Positions 9,680 through 17,565 of a DNA stretch of 64,000 bases are shown one piece after another. Position 1 is the stretch's first letter. Each line of letters starts with the position of its first letter. The stretch is from the NCBI RefSeq assembly GCF_004011155.1, contig NZ_RJWG01000002.1:1-64000 (forward strand), given 5' to 3'. The translations under genes and the position numbers were made by a program. This DNA comes from Clostridium prolinivorans (lineage in GTDB: Bacteria; Bacillota; Clostridia; Clostridiales; Clostridiaceae). The notes beneath the pieces were generated by a model. That model ran no database searches. It saw only the letters and a list, made by a program, of their open reading frames with translations, and was not told the origin of the DNA.

Positions 9680-10327
9680 TTAATATTCTTCATATAATCT
9701 ATTCCCTGATTTAAAATAAAATCCTTCGTTTTCTTCAGTCAAATTCACTCTGCCTGAAGTAATTTCAATTATACTATTTTTTATTTTATTTAAATCCTTA
9801 ATTTCACAATATATTTTTATATTTACTTTATCTGAATAATTTATGTTTTCAATATGCCACAAATTTTGATTTAAATTATATTGTACCTTACCTAACATAT
9901 CATAATCTATTTCTATATTTAATGAGCATCCTTTAACTTTTTCAACTATTCCGCTTTTTTTAATAGCTAAAGCAGCTCCTTTTGAGTAAGCTCTAACTAG
10001 TCCCCCTGCTCCAAGTAAAATTCCTCCAAAATATCTAGTTACTACTATAACTGTATCTGTAACTGAATTTTTTTTAATTACATCTAAAACCGGTATTCCT
10101 GCTGTTCCCTGAGGTTCTCCATCATCACTATATCTTTGTATTCCCATATTTTCTCCAATTACATAGGCATATACATTATGAGTAGCTTCTTTATGCTCAT
10201 TTCTTATTTTATTTATAAAATTTTTTGCTTCTTCTTCGCTATATACTCTTTTAGCATGACCAATAAAAATTGACTTTTTTTCTTCAAATTCACTACTTAC
10301 TTCATTTTTTATTGTAAAATAACCCAA
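9680..10327 (-). CDS. YigZ/IMPACT family protein
   Basis: Protein of 215 aa with an N-terminal UPF0029/IMPACT domain: SIFIGHAKRV, HNVYAYVIG, YSDDGEPQGTAG and VTRYFGGILLGAGGLVRAYS are family hallmarks. A C-terminal EF-G-V-like fold (DUF1949) fills residues 130-210. Molecular function is not settled; eukaryotic IMPACT binds ribosomes and modulates Gcn2. Start is TTG at 10327, preceded by GGTGGGATATA; no ATG is available nearby. No operon partner is evident. Confidence 0.85.
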   Translation of the reverse strand: MGYFTIKNEVSSEFEEKKSIFIGHAKRVYSEEEAKNFINKIRNEHKEATHNVYAYVIGENMGIQRYSDDGEPQGTAGIPVLDVIKKNSVTDTVIVVTRYFGGILLGAGGLVRAYSKGAALAIKKSGIVEKVKGCSLNIEIDYDMLGKVQYNLNQNLWHIENINYSDKVNIKIYCEIKDLNKIKNSIIEITSGRVNLTEENEGFYFKSGNRLYEEY

Positions 10328-10401
10328 TATATCCCACCTACCTATAAAATGCTTATGTTTTATATAATTTCATATTAGATATTTAAAAAAATAATATCTT
10401 A

Positions 10402-11061
10402 TTAAATATTACATAGATACTCCTCTGCAGCCTTTTTTAAATATTCTTTAGAAGTATTTTCATATATAAATTTAATTTTATCTATAGCTTTTTTACTTTT
10501 AATTTTATTTAAAGATTTAATAGCATAAAGAACTACTTGAGAATTTTCATCGTCAAGAGCCCTTATAAGAGGTACTTCTAAAGATGTATCCCCTATTTTC
10601 CCCATAGCTGAAACAGCCATTCTTCTTACATTTACATGCTTATGTACCATAGCTTTTTTTAATATATCTAAATTATCAATACTTTTTAATTCTCCTAATA
10701 TCCAAATAGCACTTTCTTTTTCTTTAGAAACCATAGATGTATAGTTATTTTTTATATAAGAAGTAAGATTTTTTATATTTTTCTCATCTAAATATTTAAG
10801 TGCATATAATTTATCCTGTTTACCTAAATTACATAAAATTTTAAACAATTCTTGTATATCTTTACTTTTAGCCAAAAATCTATATTTTATCTTACCTTCT
10901 ATTATATGTCTTTTTATTTCTTCTTTGTCAATATTTCTTATTTTACTAATAGCATCTATTGATTTACCTTCTAAAAATAAAAAATAAGTTATATCTTCAG
11001 TTGTAAAATTATCTATTTCATCCCAATTAAGCTTTATTAGTCCTTTGTTCAAATAAATCAC
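10402..11061 (-). CDS. HEAT-repeat protein
   Basis: Protein of 219 aa. The N-terminal ~75 residues hold a small helical segment (ITYFLFLEGKSIDAISKIRN) that may be a helix-turn-helix. The C-terminal part has at least three HEAT/PBS-lyase-like repeats, for example KESAIWILGELKSIDNLDIL, NVRRMAVSAMGKIGD and NSQVVLYAIKSLNKIKS, which form a protein-binding solenoid. Start GTG at 11061 overlaps the stop of the MocR-type regulator by one base (TAGTG), so the two genes are translationally coupled. No partner or substrate is known; a role linked to the regulator is only inferred from the overlap. Confidence 0.75.
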   Translation of the reverse strand: MIYLNKGLIKLNWDEIDNFTTEDITYFLFLEGKSIDAISKIRNIDKEEIKRHIIEGKIKYRFLAKSKDIQELFKILCNLGKQDKLYALKYLDEKNIKNLTSYIKNNYTSMVSKEKESAIWILGELKSIDNLDILKKAMVHKHVNVRRMAVSAMGKIGDTSLEVPLIRALDDENSQVVLYAIKSLNKIKSKKAIDKIKFIYENTSKEYLKKAAEEYLCNI

Positions 11062-12470
11062 TACCCTTTTAAAATATCGCTTATTACTTCTAATCCTTTT
11101 TCTATTTCACTATTATTTACTTTAGAAAAACCCAATCTAAAAAAATTTTCTCCTTCTTTAGCATTTTTGTAAAACAAAACACCAGGTGTTATTAATACAC
11201 CTTTTTCTTTACATTCATAAAAAAGATTTATACTATTTTTTTTAACATTTCCTATGTTTTTTAAATAAAAATTAAGACCTCCACCTGGAGAAATAAAGCT
11301 TACTTTTTCCCCTAATATTTTTAAAATACTTTCTTTCATAAAATTATATCTTTCATTATAAATTATATTAAGTTTATTTATGTAATTTCTCCAAAATCCT
11401 TTTTCTATATATAGTTGTAACGCTCTTTGCATAAGGCTTGATGTAGCTATATCAGTATCTACTTTAGAATTTTGTATTTGCTCTTTAAAAATATTAGGAC
11501 AAATTAAATATCCAATTCTTATTCCAGGTAAAAAAATTTTTGAAAAACTTTTTATATATATAACTCTATCGCTATCATCTAAAGCTCTAAAAGTAGAATA
11601 TTTAATAGAGTTATCATAAATAAGTTCAGATAAATAATCATCTTCAATTATATAAAAATCATATTCTTTTGCAAGATTTAATATTTTAAGTTTTTTTTCC
11701 AGGCTATAACTTATTCCTGTTGGATTTTGAAAGTAACTCATAAGATAAAAACATTTTATTTTATGTTTTTTTAATATACTTATAAGTTCAGTTAAATTTG
11801 CACCATCTCTTTCCATATTTACTTCAAATATATTAGATCTTCTTCCTTTAAATACGGATAAAGCTCCACTATATGTAGGTTTTTCAACTATTATATTATC
11901 ATTTATATTTATTATAGCTTTTGATACTATATCAATTCCTTGCTGTGCTCCTGAAACTATAAGTATATTATCAATATCAAGCTTTTCATTCCAAAAATAT
12001 TTATTTATACTTTCTCTAAGCCCACTAAAACCCAGTATTTCTTGATATGCAAGAGCATTAGATCCATCTCTATCTAAAACTTCATTTAACACCTCTTTAA
12101 AAGTTTCAACTGGGAAAAAATCACTGCACGCATTTTCCCCAGTAAAATCAATAAAACTTTTAAATCCACCTGCCGATAATTTTTTAAATGTTTCTGAATA
12201 ATCTTTTTTAAAAGTTTTATTTATATCTCTTTTTTTTGCATAAGTTCCGCTTCCAAGTTTTAAAACCGCATAACCTTCCATCTGTAATCTTTTATAAGCA
12301 TTTATGATTGTATCATTATTTACATTTAAAAACTTTGAAAATTTTCTTATGGAAGGTAATTTTTCACCATCTTCTATTTCATTTGAATCTATTAATTTTT
12401 TAATATGTCTGGATATCTGTATATATTTAGGTATATCTCCTTCATAAAATTTTAATTTATATTTTTCCAT
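11061..12470 (-). CDS. MocR-type GntR/aminotransferase-fold transcriptional regulator
   Basis: Regulator of 469 aa. An N-terminal GntR winged helix (residues about 10-80: IPKYIQISRHIKKLI, LPSIRKFSKFLNVNNDTIIN) is fused to a class I aminotransferase fold. The PLP pocket is visible as YFQNPTGISYS, IIEDDYLSEL and SFSKIFLPGIRIGY, in which the lysine of SFSK would bind PLP. MocR proteins usually sense PLP or an aldimine and regulate nearby genes; no vitamin B6 or amino-acid gene lies beside this one. ATG at 12470 has AAAGGTGAT upstream. It forms a two-gene operon with the HEAT protein. A true aminotransferase activity cannot be excluded. Confidence 0.85.
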   Translation of the reverse strand: MEKYKLKFYEGDIPKYIQISRHIKKLIDSNEIEDGEKLPSIRKFSKFLNVNNDTIINAYKRLQMEGYAVLKLGSGTYAKKRDINKTFKKDYSETFKKLSAGGFKSFIDFTGENACSDFFPVETFKEVLNEVLDRDGSNALAYQEILGFSGLRESINKYFWNEKLDIDNILIVSGAQQGIDIVSKAIININDNIIVEKPTYSGALSVFKGRRSNIFEVNMERDGANLTELISILKKHKIKCFYLMSYFQNPTGISYSLEKKLKILNLAKEYDFYIIEDDYLSELIYDNSIKYSTFRALDDSDRVIYIKSFSKIFLPGIRIGYLICPNIFKEQIQNSKVDTDIATSSLMQRALQLYIEKGFWRNYINKLNIIYNERYNFMKESILKILGEKVSFISPGGGLNFYLKNIGNVKKNSINLFYECKEKGVLITPGVLFYKNAKEGENFFRLGFSKVNNSEIEKGLEVISDILKG

Positions 12471-12511
12471 TTAATCACCTTTAAATTATTTATTATTATT
12501 TATTAAAATTT

Positions 12512-12548
12512 AAGCTACTAGCATAAATTTTAATTACACTAGTAGCTT
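12512..12548 (-). terminator. Terminator after the nucleotidyltransferase gene
   Basis: Perfect 10-bp arms AAGCTACTAG (12512-12521) and CTAGTAGCTT (12539-12548) with a 17-nt AT-rich loop, 5 bp beyond the stop at 12554. The minus-strand sequence after the hairpin is T-rich (AAATTTTAATA), giving a moderately strong terminator. Confidence 0.65.
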
Positions 12549-12553
12549 TTATT

Positions 12554-13450
12554 TTATATAAAATATACATTCTCTTTAAACAAAACTTTCCCATCTTCTG
12601 TTTTAAAATCTCTACTATCTTTTTTAATAAGTTTTTTCTCCCAAAGCTTATTTAATATATCTTCAACAGCTATATCATAACTTTCAAAAAGCTTATCATT
12701 TTTTATGTCTTCTGTACTTAAAAATTGATCTTTTTGCTTCATATAATTTATTAAAATAGAAGCGGTGTTTCTAATAGTCTCATCAATTTTATCTTCGATA
12801 TAATTTATAGTATTTATAATAGCTTTACAGGGATCTTGACTATGAAAAAATAATTCATCTACACATTTTTTAAAATTATCATCTAAATTCATAGCCATAG
12901 TTATTGCATCTTTACTTATCATATAACCTGAATAATTTATAAAAAGTTTAGCATAGTTTAAAGTGCATTCTATCGCAGCACTATAAGCTGTATAAATTCC
13001 ATCGTTTGAAAGATATTTTTTACATACATCTATAGATTTTAATACTTTCCCAAGATAAACCATATTCCATCTTTCTCTATCTAAATCAGGATAATATCTT
13101 CCGCTATCATATTTTATAGTTATATCCATATCCTTTGAAAAAACAAGTCTGGAGGAAGCAAACATTCTATGCATAAATCCTCCTTTTAAATCTTCTTCAT
13201 AAAGCTGAATAAATTTATCTTTACTCATAAGTTTAATGTGTACAGGAACGTCTTTTTCTTCTGTATATATATTTTTTATATTAGGCATTTTATTATCTAA
13301 TATAACAAACAAATCAATATCAGATTCATCCCACAAATCACCTGTAACCATACTTCCAAAAACCATTACCGCTAATACTGATTCATTAGCTTTAAGTCTA
13401 TCTATTATGCTATTAAAAGCCTTTTGGTATTGCAAAATAGTTCTTTCCAC
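12554..13450 (-). CDS. Nucleotidyltransferase-domain protein (Pol beta superfamily)
   Basis: Protein of 298 aa. The N-terminal nucleotidyltransferase signature is FGSMVTGDLWDESDIDLFVI, with G32-S33 and the metal-binding pair D44/D46. The rest is helical, ending in a small wHTH-like segment (LWEKKLIKKDSRDFKTEDG). The layout resembles stand-alone KNTase/antibiotic adenylyltransferase-like proteins with an HEPN-like helical domain; substrate is unknown. GTG at 13450 is preferred over an upstream start because AAAGGAGGGGAT precedes it. It is monocistronic. No short partner gene is adjacent, which argues against a simple MNT/HEPN toxin-antitoxin pair. Confidence 0.75.
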   Translation of the reverse strand: MERTILQYQKAFNSIIDRLKANESVLAVMVFGSMVTGDLWDESDIDLFVILDNKMPNIKNIYTEEKDVPVHIKLMSKDKFIQLYEEDLKGGFMHRMFASSRLVFSKDMDITIKYDSGRYYPDLDRERWNMVYLGKVLKSIDVCKKYLSNDGIYTAYSAAIECTLNYAKLFINYSGYMISKDAITMAMNLDDNFKKCVDELFFHSQDPCKAIINTINYIEDKIDETIRNTASILINYMKQKDQFLSTEDIKNDKLFESYDIAVEDILNKLWEKKLIKKDSRDFKTEDGKVLFKENVYFI

Positions 13451-13881
13451 TAAAATCCCCTCCTTTATATAATAAAACTTATATTTTATTATAATATAAG
13501 TTTGCATAAAAACAAATAGTATAATTATAAATTATTCAAAATTCAGAAATTTAATATTTATTCATTTATATATTAATTTTTAACTTTAATATAGCTCTTT
13601 AGTAGAATAGTGCTAATTTATGTTAATGAATAAAATATATTATAAAATATATTTCTTGTTAATATCCTTATATTAGTAAATTATATTTAGTTTTAACTTT
13701 ATGTATCTATATTAATGCATTTTTATATAATATTTACACTTAAAATATATAATAATTATACTATAAAAAGTATTTTTATTAAAAATTACTTACTATATGC
13801 CAATAACTTATCCTTCTAAAATTTTTTCGAATAGTAAATTTTTTACTATATATTTTATATAGATTATTAGGTTTAATAATA
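13451..13881. other. AT-rich intergenic region
   Basis: About 430 bp between the nucleotidyltransferase start and the hflX stop. It is extremely AT-rich with stops in all frames. It contains one copy of a ~34-bp dispersed motif at 13765-13798 and the ribosome binding site of the nucleotidyltransferase. I see no gene and no clear RNA. Confidence 0.6.
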
Positions 13882-15666
13882 TTATTTTTTTATTAAATAT
13901 TTTTTGCATTTATTGTAAATTTCTTCATCAACATCTGCAAATATACAAGTTCCATTCTCGTTATATTCTTGTTTATAAACATTAGCATTTCTATAAAGGA
14001 AGGCTGCTATAGATTGTTCTGTATAAGGTATTAAAAATTCTGCTTTTATTAAAATCTTAGGAAGATTTTTAGAAATTTCATCTAAAAGAGTATCAATATT
14101 TATATTTTCTTTAGCTGATACCTCTATAATATTCATGTCTTTATAATTTTCTTTTATATTTTTTATATTTTCTTCAATTGCTTTATCTATTTTATTTAGT
14201 ACCAATATAGTTGGCTTATTTATAGCGTTAAGCTCTTTAAGTACTAAGTTTACAGCTTCAATCTGCTTTAGAGCTTCATTAGATGAACTATCTACTACAT
14301 GAAGTAAAAGATCTGAATTTATAACTTCCTCTAAAGTAGATTTAAAGGCTTCAATTAAATCATGAGGTAATTTTCTTATAAAACCTACTGTATCACTTAA
14401 AGTTATAAGTCTATTATCTTTAAGAAGCACAGCTCTAGTTGTTATATCCAGCGTTGCAAATAACATATCTGCCTCAAAAACTTTTTCTTTTAAAGGAAAA
14501 TCTTTAGGCATAGCTATATCACAAATTTTATTTCGTAATGTAGACTTCCCCGCATTAGTATATCCAACTAAAGATACCTTTGGAATATCATTTCTTCTTT
14601 CTCTTTGTGTTTCCCTATGTTTTTTTGTTTTTTCAAGTTCTCTATTAAGATCGTATATTCTTTCTTTTATATGCCTTCTATCTGTTTCAAGTTTCTTTTC
14701 GCCAGGTCCTCTTGTACCAATACCTCCACCTGTTCTTGAAAGTACTGTACCTAATCCTGTAAGCCTTGGAAGCCTGTATTTTAATTGTGCAAGTTCAACT
14801 TGTATTTTAGCTTCTTTGCTTTTAGCTCTTCTTGCAAATATATCTAATATAAGAGTTGTTCTATCAATTACCTTAGTTCCTATAATATCTTCAAGATTTC
14901 TAACTTGAGATCCACTAAGTTCGTCATCAAAAATTATTACATTTGCTTTTAAAGCTTGACGTAACATTGAAATTTCTTCTACTTTTCCTTTTCCTATATA
15001 AAAAGCAGAATCTATTTTATTTCTTTTTTGAAAAACTTTATATATAGGATTTACATTGCAAGCTTTAGCAAGTTCCTCAAGTTCATCTAAACTTTCTTCA
15101 CTTTCTACTCCTACTAATAAAGCTCTTTCTGTTTTATCTTCTAAAACTTCATAATTTTTTAGTATAGATTCTATATATTGTATTTTATCTAAAAAGTTAA
15201 AATTTATAGCTTCTTTTAAAGATAATGGCCCTACTATTTCTTCTGTTAGTGTGTTATTTTGCACACAGCAAAAACCTATACTCACTTCTAAACATTTACC
15301 ATCTTTTTCTGATAAAGCTGCAATACAATCTAGTTTAAGTTTTAAAAGAGCTGATAAATCTAAAGCTGAAAGTTTTGAACTTCCATTGGGATGAGTATGT
15401 ATTATTCTTATGCCTGAAAGTTTTTTTTCATTTATATCTATTACAGGCATTTCAACAGTAGAACTATCTCCTATGGCTATATTTATAATTTTTCCTTTTC
15501 TATCTATAGCTATACTTATTTCTCTATTTATTTTATTTGTTATATCGCAAATTATAGTAGAAATCTCTTCAGTAAAAAGTTCATCTTTATAAATATTAAT
15601 ATCATATAATTTTTCTAATTTTTCTAATAATGAATTTTTAATTCCTTCTATATTCCCATATATCAT
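13882..15666 (-). CDS. hflX: GTPase HflX with extra N-terminal JAMM/RadC-like domain
   Basis: Ribosome-associated GTPase of 594 aa, about 170-180 residues longer than classic HflX. The canonical part begins near residue 180 (ERALLVGVE). It contains the HflX glycine-rich signature RTGGGIGTRGPGE (311-323), G1 GYTNAGKST (368-376), G3 DTVGF and G4 NKID, and a C-terminal domain. The N-terminal extension contains HTHPNGSSKLSALD (90-103), an exact HxH-x7-S-x2-D JAMM/MPN+ motif as in RadC. ATG at 15666 has CGGAGTGAT upstream. HflX splits or rescues stalled 70S ribosomes in several bacteria; the job of the extension is unknown. Divergent from hpt. Confidence 0.92.
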   Translation of the reverse strand: MIYGNIEGIKNSLLEKLEKLYDINIYKDELFTEEISTIICDITNKINREISIAIDRKGKIINIAIGDSSTVEMPVIDINEKKLSGIRIIHTHPNGSSKLSALDLSALLKLKLDCIAALSEKDGKCLEVSIGFCCVQNNTLTEEIVGPLSLKEAINFNFLDKIQYIESILKNYEVLEDKTERALLVGVESEESLDELEELAKACNVNPIYKVFQKRNKIDSAFYIGKGKVEEISMLRQALKANVIIFDDELSGSQVRNLEDIIGTKVIDRTTLILDIFARRAKSKEAKIQVELAQLKYRLPRLTGLGTVLSRTGGGIGTRGPGEKKLETDRRHIKERIYDLNRELEKTKKHRETQRERRNDIPKVSLVGYTNAGKSTLRNKICDIAMPKDFPLKEKVFEADMLFATLDITTRAVLLKDNRLITLSDTVGFIRKLPHDLIEAFKSTLEEVINSDLLLHVVDSSSNEALKQIEAVNLVLKELNAINKPTILVLNKIDKAIEENIKNIKENYKDMNIIEVSAKENINIDTLLDEISKNLPKILIKAEFLIPYTEQSIAAFLYRNANVYKQEYNENGTCIFADVDEEIYNKCKKYLIKK

Positions 15667-15706
15667 TATATCACTCCGTTTATTAATTTCAAAAATATTC
15701 CTCTAC

Positions 15707-15738
15707 TTGACAACTTTCATATAATTTTATACTATAAA
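15707..15738 (+). promoter_or_regulatory. Candidate sigma-A promoter for hpt
   Basis: A perfect -35 hexamer TTGACA at 15707-15712 is followed by TATACTATAA at 15728-15737; the first TATACT gives a 15-bp spacer. It lies about 40 bp upstream of the hpt ribosome binding site (GGAGG) and in the only gap between hflX and hpt. Confidence 0.55.
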
Positions 15739-15776
15739 AACAATCTTGTAAATATCTATTAATTTGGAGGATTGCA

Positions 15777-16304
15777 ATGGAAAATAAAAAAAGAAATATA
15801 CTTATAACTAAAGAGGAAATTGAAAAAAGAGTATCAGAAGTCGGCCATGAAATTACTAAAAATTATCAGGGCAAAAACTTATATGTGCTTTCTTTATTAA
15901 GAGGTAGTTTTATTTTCACAGCTGATTTAGTAAGGCATATAGATGTACCTGTTAAAATTGGATTTATGACTACATCTAGCTATGGTAATAGCGAAGAAAC
16001 TTCAGGCGTTGTAAATATAGTAAATGATGTACCTGATAATATTGAAGGGTATGATGTTTTAGTTGTAGATGATATAATTGATAGTGGTATTACAATGAAA
16101 TTTGTTATGGATCATGTAAAATCATTAGGAGCAAAATCTGTTAAAAGTTGTGTATTCCTTGATAAACCAGAAAGAAGAAAAGTAGATTTAAATCCAGATT
16201 TCTGCTGCTTTAAAATTCCTAATGTTTTTGTTGTAGGATATGGATTAAATTATGGAGATCATTATAGAAATATTCCTTATGTATTTAACTGGGAAGAAAA
16301 TTAA
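15777..16304 (+). CDS. hpt: Hypoxanthine phosphoribosyltransferase
   Basis: Purine-salvage enzyme of 175 aa that makes IMP/GMP from hypoxanthine/guanine and PRPP. Visible motifs are SLLRGSFIFTADL (PPi loop), the flexible-loop segment TSSYGNSEETSG and the PRPP signature VLVVDDIIDSGITM. FLDKPERR and the C-terminal VGYGLNY (base-binding region) complete the family pattern. The length matches bacterial Hpt (170-185 aa). ATG at 15777 has TTGGAGGATTGCA upstream. It is monocistronic, ending in a shared terminator with the convergent yunB. Confidence 0.95.
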   Translation: MENKKRNILITKEEIEKRVSEVGHEITKNYQGKNLYVLSLLRGSFIFTADLVRHIDVPVKIGFMTTSSYGNSEETSGVVNIVNDVPDNIEGYDVLVVDDIIDSGITMKFVMDHVKSLGAKSVKSCVFLDKPERRKVDLNPDFCCFKIPNVFVVGYGLNYGDHYRNIPYVFNWEEN

Positions 16305-16363
16305 TGTTATAAATGTTATACAAATAATAATATTTTTAAAATATAAATACTTTAAAAATATTG

Positions 16364-16420
16364 AAAAGCCATACATAAAATTAAGATATATTCTATTTCT
16401 TTTTTATGCATGGCTTTTAT
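16364..16420. terminator. Bidirectional terminator between hpt and yunB
   Basis: Seventeen-bp arms 16364-16380 and 16402-16418, with one mismatch, form a hairpin with A-rich and T-rich flanks on both sides. It can end hpt transcripts (T-run TTTTATTT) and transcripts from the convergent yunB. Confidence 0.8.
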
Positions 16421-16491
16421 TTATAAAATTATATAAATAATATTATTATATAATATGGCTTTTAATAAAGTTTATTTTATAATCAAGTTTT

Positions 16492-17124
16492 TTAATTTTT
16501 ATATGTATTATCTAGTTTATAAGAAGCATCATTTAAATCTAGATCTATAAATGTATTTGGTATTTTACCAACTATTATAGTTTCAGCTATAGGTACTTCT
16601 CTTTTAACTTCAATTTCGTTATTTTTAGTTGGAATTATTACTCTTACCCTTGCAGAAACTTGAACATATATTTTATGTCTTGTTTGATTTATTCCAGCAC
16701 TTTCAAATTCCGATTGATATTTAGTTTCTATATATCCTATAGGTTCCATAATAACTGGTACTTTAGGCCCCATTTGTGCCAAAATATTATTTTTAAATAT
16801 ATATCCTATGGGAATTTTTATTCCTGTCTCTCCCATTTTTTTTAACTCATTTTGAGAACTTATAGATATATCTGTTGCTATTTTATTCATTTTTAAAGTA
16901 TCTGCTTTAAGGAAAACTATATTCCCATCTTTATCTTTTTCAATATGTATTATATCATCATAATTAAATTCTTTAGAACATTCATTTAATATAGCATTGT
17001 TTATTATTTCCATAGATTTAAATCTCATTTGAGCATCTGCAACTACCATTATTGTTGGAGTTATTATTTTATCTAAAGCATATATAAATATATTAAAGCT
17101 CATAAGTATACTTATAAATATCAA
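16492..17124 (-). CDS. yunB: Sporulation protein YunB
   Basis: Membrane-anchored sporulation protein, 210 aa from TTG at 17124. One N-terminal transmembrane segment (about residues 1-18) precedes an extracytoplasmic domain with the YunB pattern: VADAQMRFKSMEIINNAI, MGPKVPVIMEPIGYI and REVPIAETIIVGKIP. In B. subtilis YunB is made under sigma-E and contributes to sporulation; its biochemical role is unknown. The start is odd: the TTG has no ribosome binding site. The reading frame stays open upstream and encodes a basic stretch (KKKNKVK), as expected before a membrane segment. AAGGTGAT sits just before ATT (17157) or ATA (17154), so translation may begin there with a rare start codon. Confidence 0.82.
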   Translation of the reverse strand: MIFISILMSFNIFIYALDKIITPTIMVVADAQMRFKSMEIINNAILNECSKEFNYDDIIHIEKDKDGNIVFLKADTLKMNKIATDISISSQNELKKMGETGIKIPIGYIFKNNILAQMGPKVPVIMEPIGYIETKYQSEFESAGINQTRHKIYVQVSARVRVIIPTKNNEIEVKREVPIAETIIVGKIPNTFIDLDLNDASYKLDNTYKN

Positions 17125-17160
17125 TATAATTTTTACTTTATTTTTTTTCTTTATAATATC

Positions 17161-17565
17161 ACCTTCTTTTTAATGTAAAATTTACTTTTTCAGCCTATAA
17201 CTAAATTTCTTAATTATGCTCATCTCTATTGTATAAATTTTAAAAGTTTAATATAGAGCTATTTAATAAAATAATAATATTTATTAAATAATATTAAATG
17301 AAATATTTATTTCTTATATTACTTATATTTAGTTATTTAGTTTTCATTATTGATATCTATAATATAATTTATTTAAACTTATTCAATTTTAATACTTAAA
17401 TCTGAATAAATTTTTTATTTTTGTAAATATTGGTAGTGTACATATTTATTTTTTATATACAAAAATACTTAATTTCTATAGATTTATATATTTTTTATAT
17501 TATGATATAATAATGAAAGGTTGTCTATATTATTATTTGGACAGGTTTTCAAGGAGGATTAATAT
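17161..17565. other. Divergent intergenic region yunB / penicillin-binding protein
   Basis: About 405 bp, very AT-rich, no open frame of note. It must carry both promoters. A TATAAT at 17506-17511 is the best -10 candidate for the penicillin-binding protein gene, but no good -35 is present at 17 bp. The ribosome binding site AAGGAGG is just before 17566. Confidence 0.5.

Noticed and set aside
12554-13450. Nucleotidyltransferase gene as half of an MNT/HEPN toxin-antitoxin module
   Set aside because: It is longer than MNT antitoxins, already has its own helical domain, and has no adjacent small partner gene.
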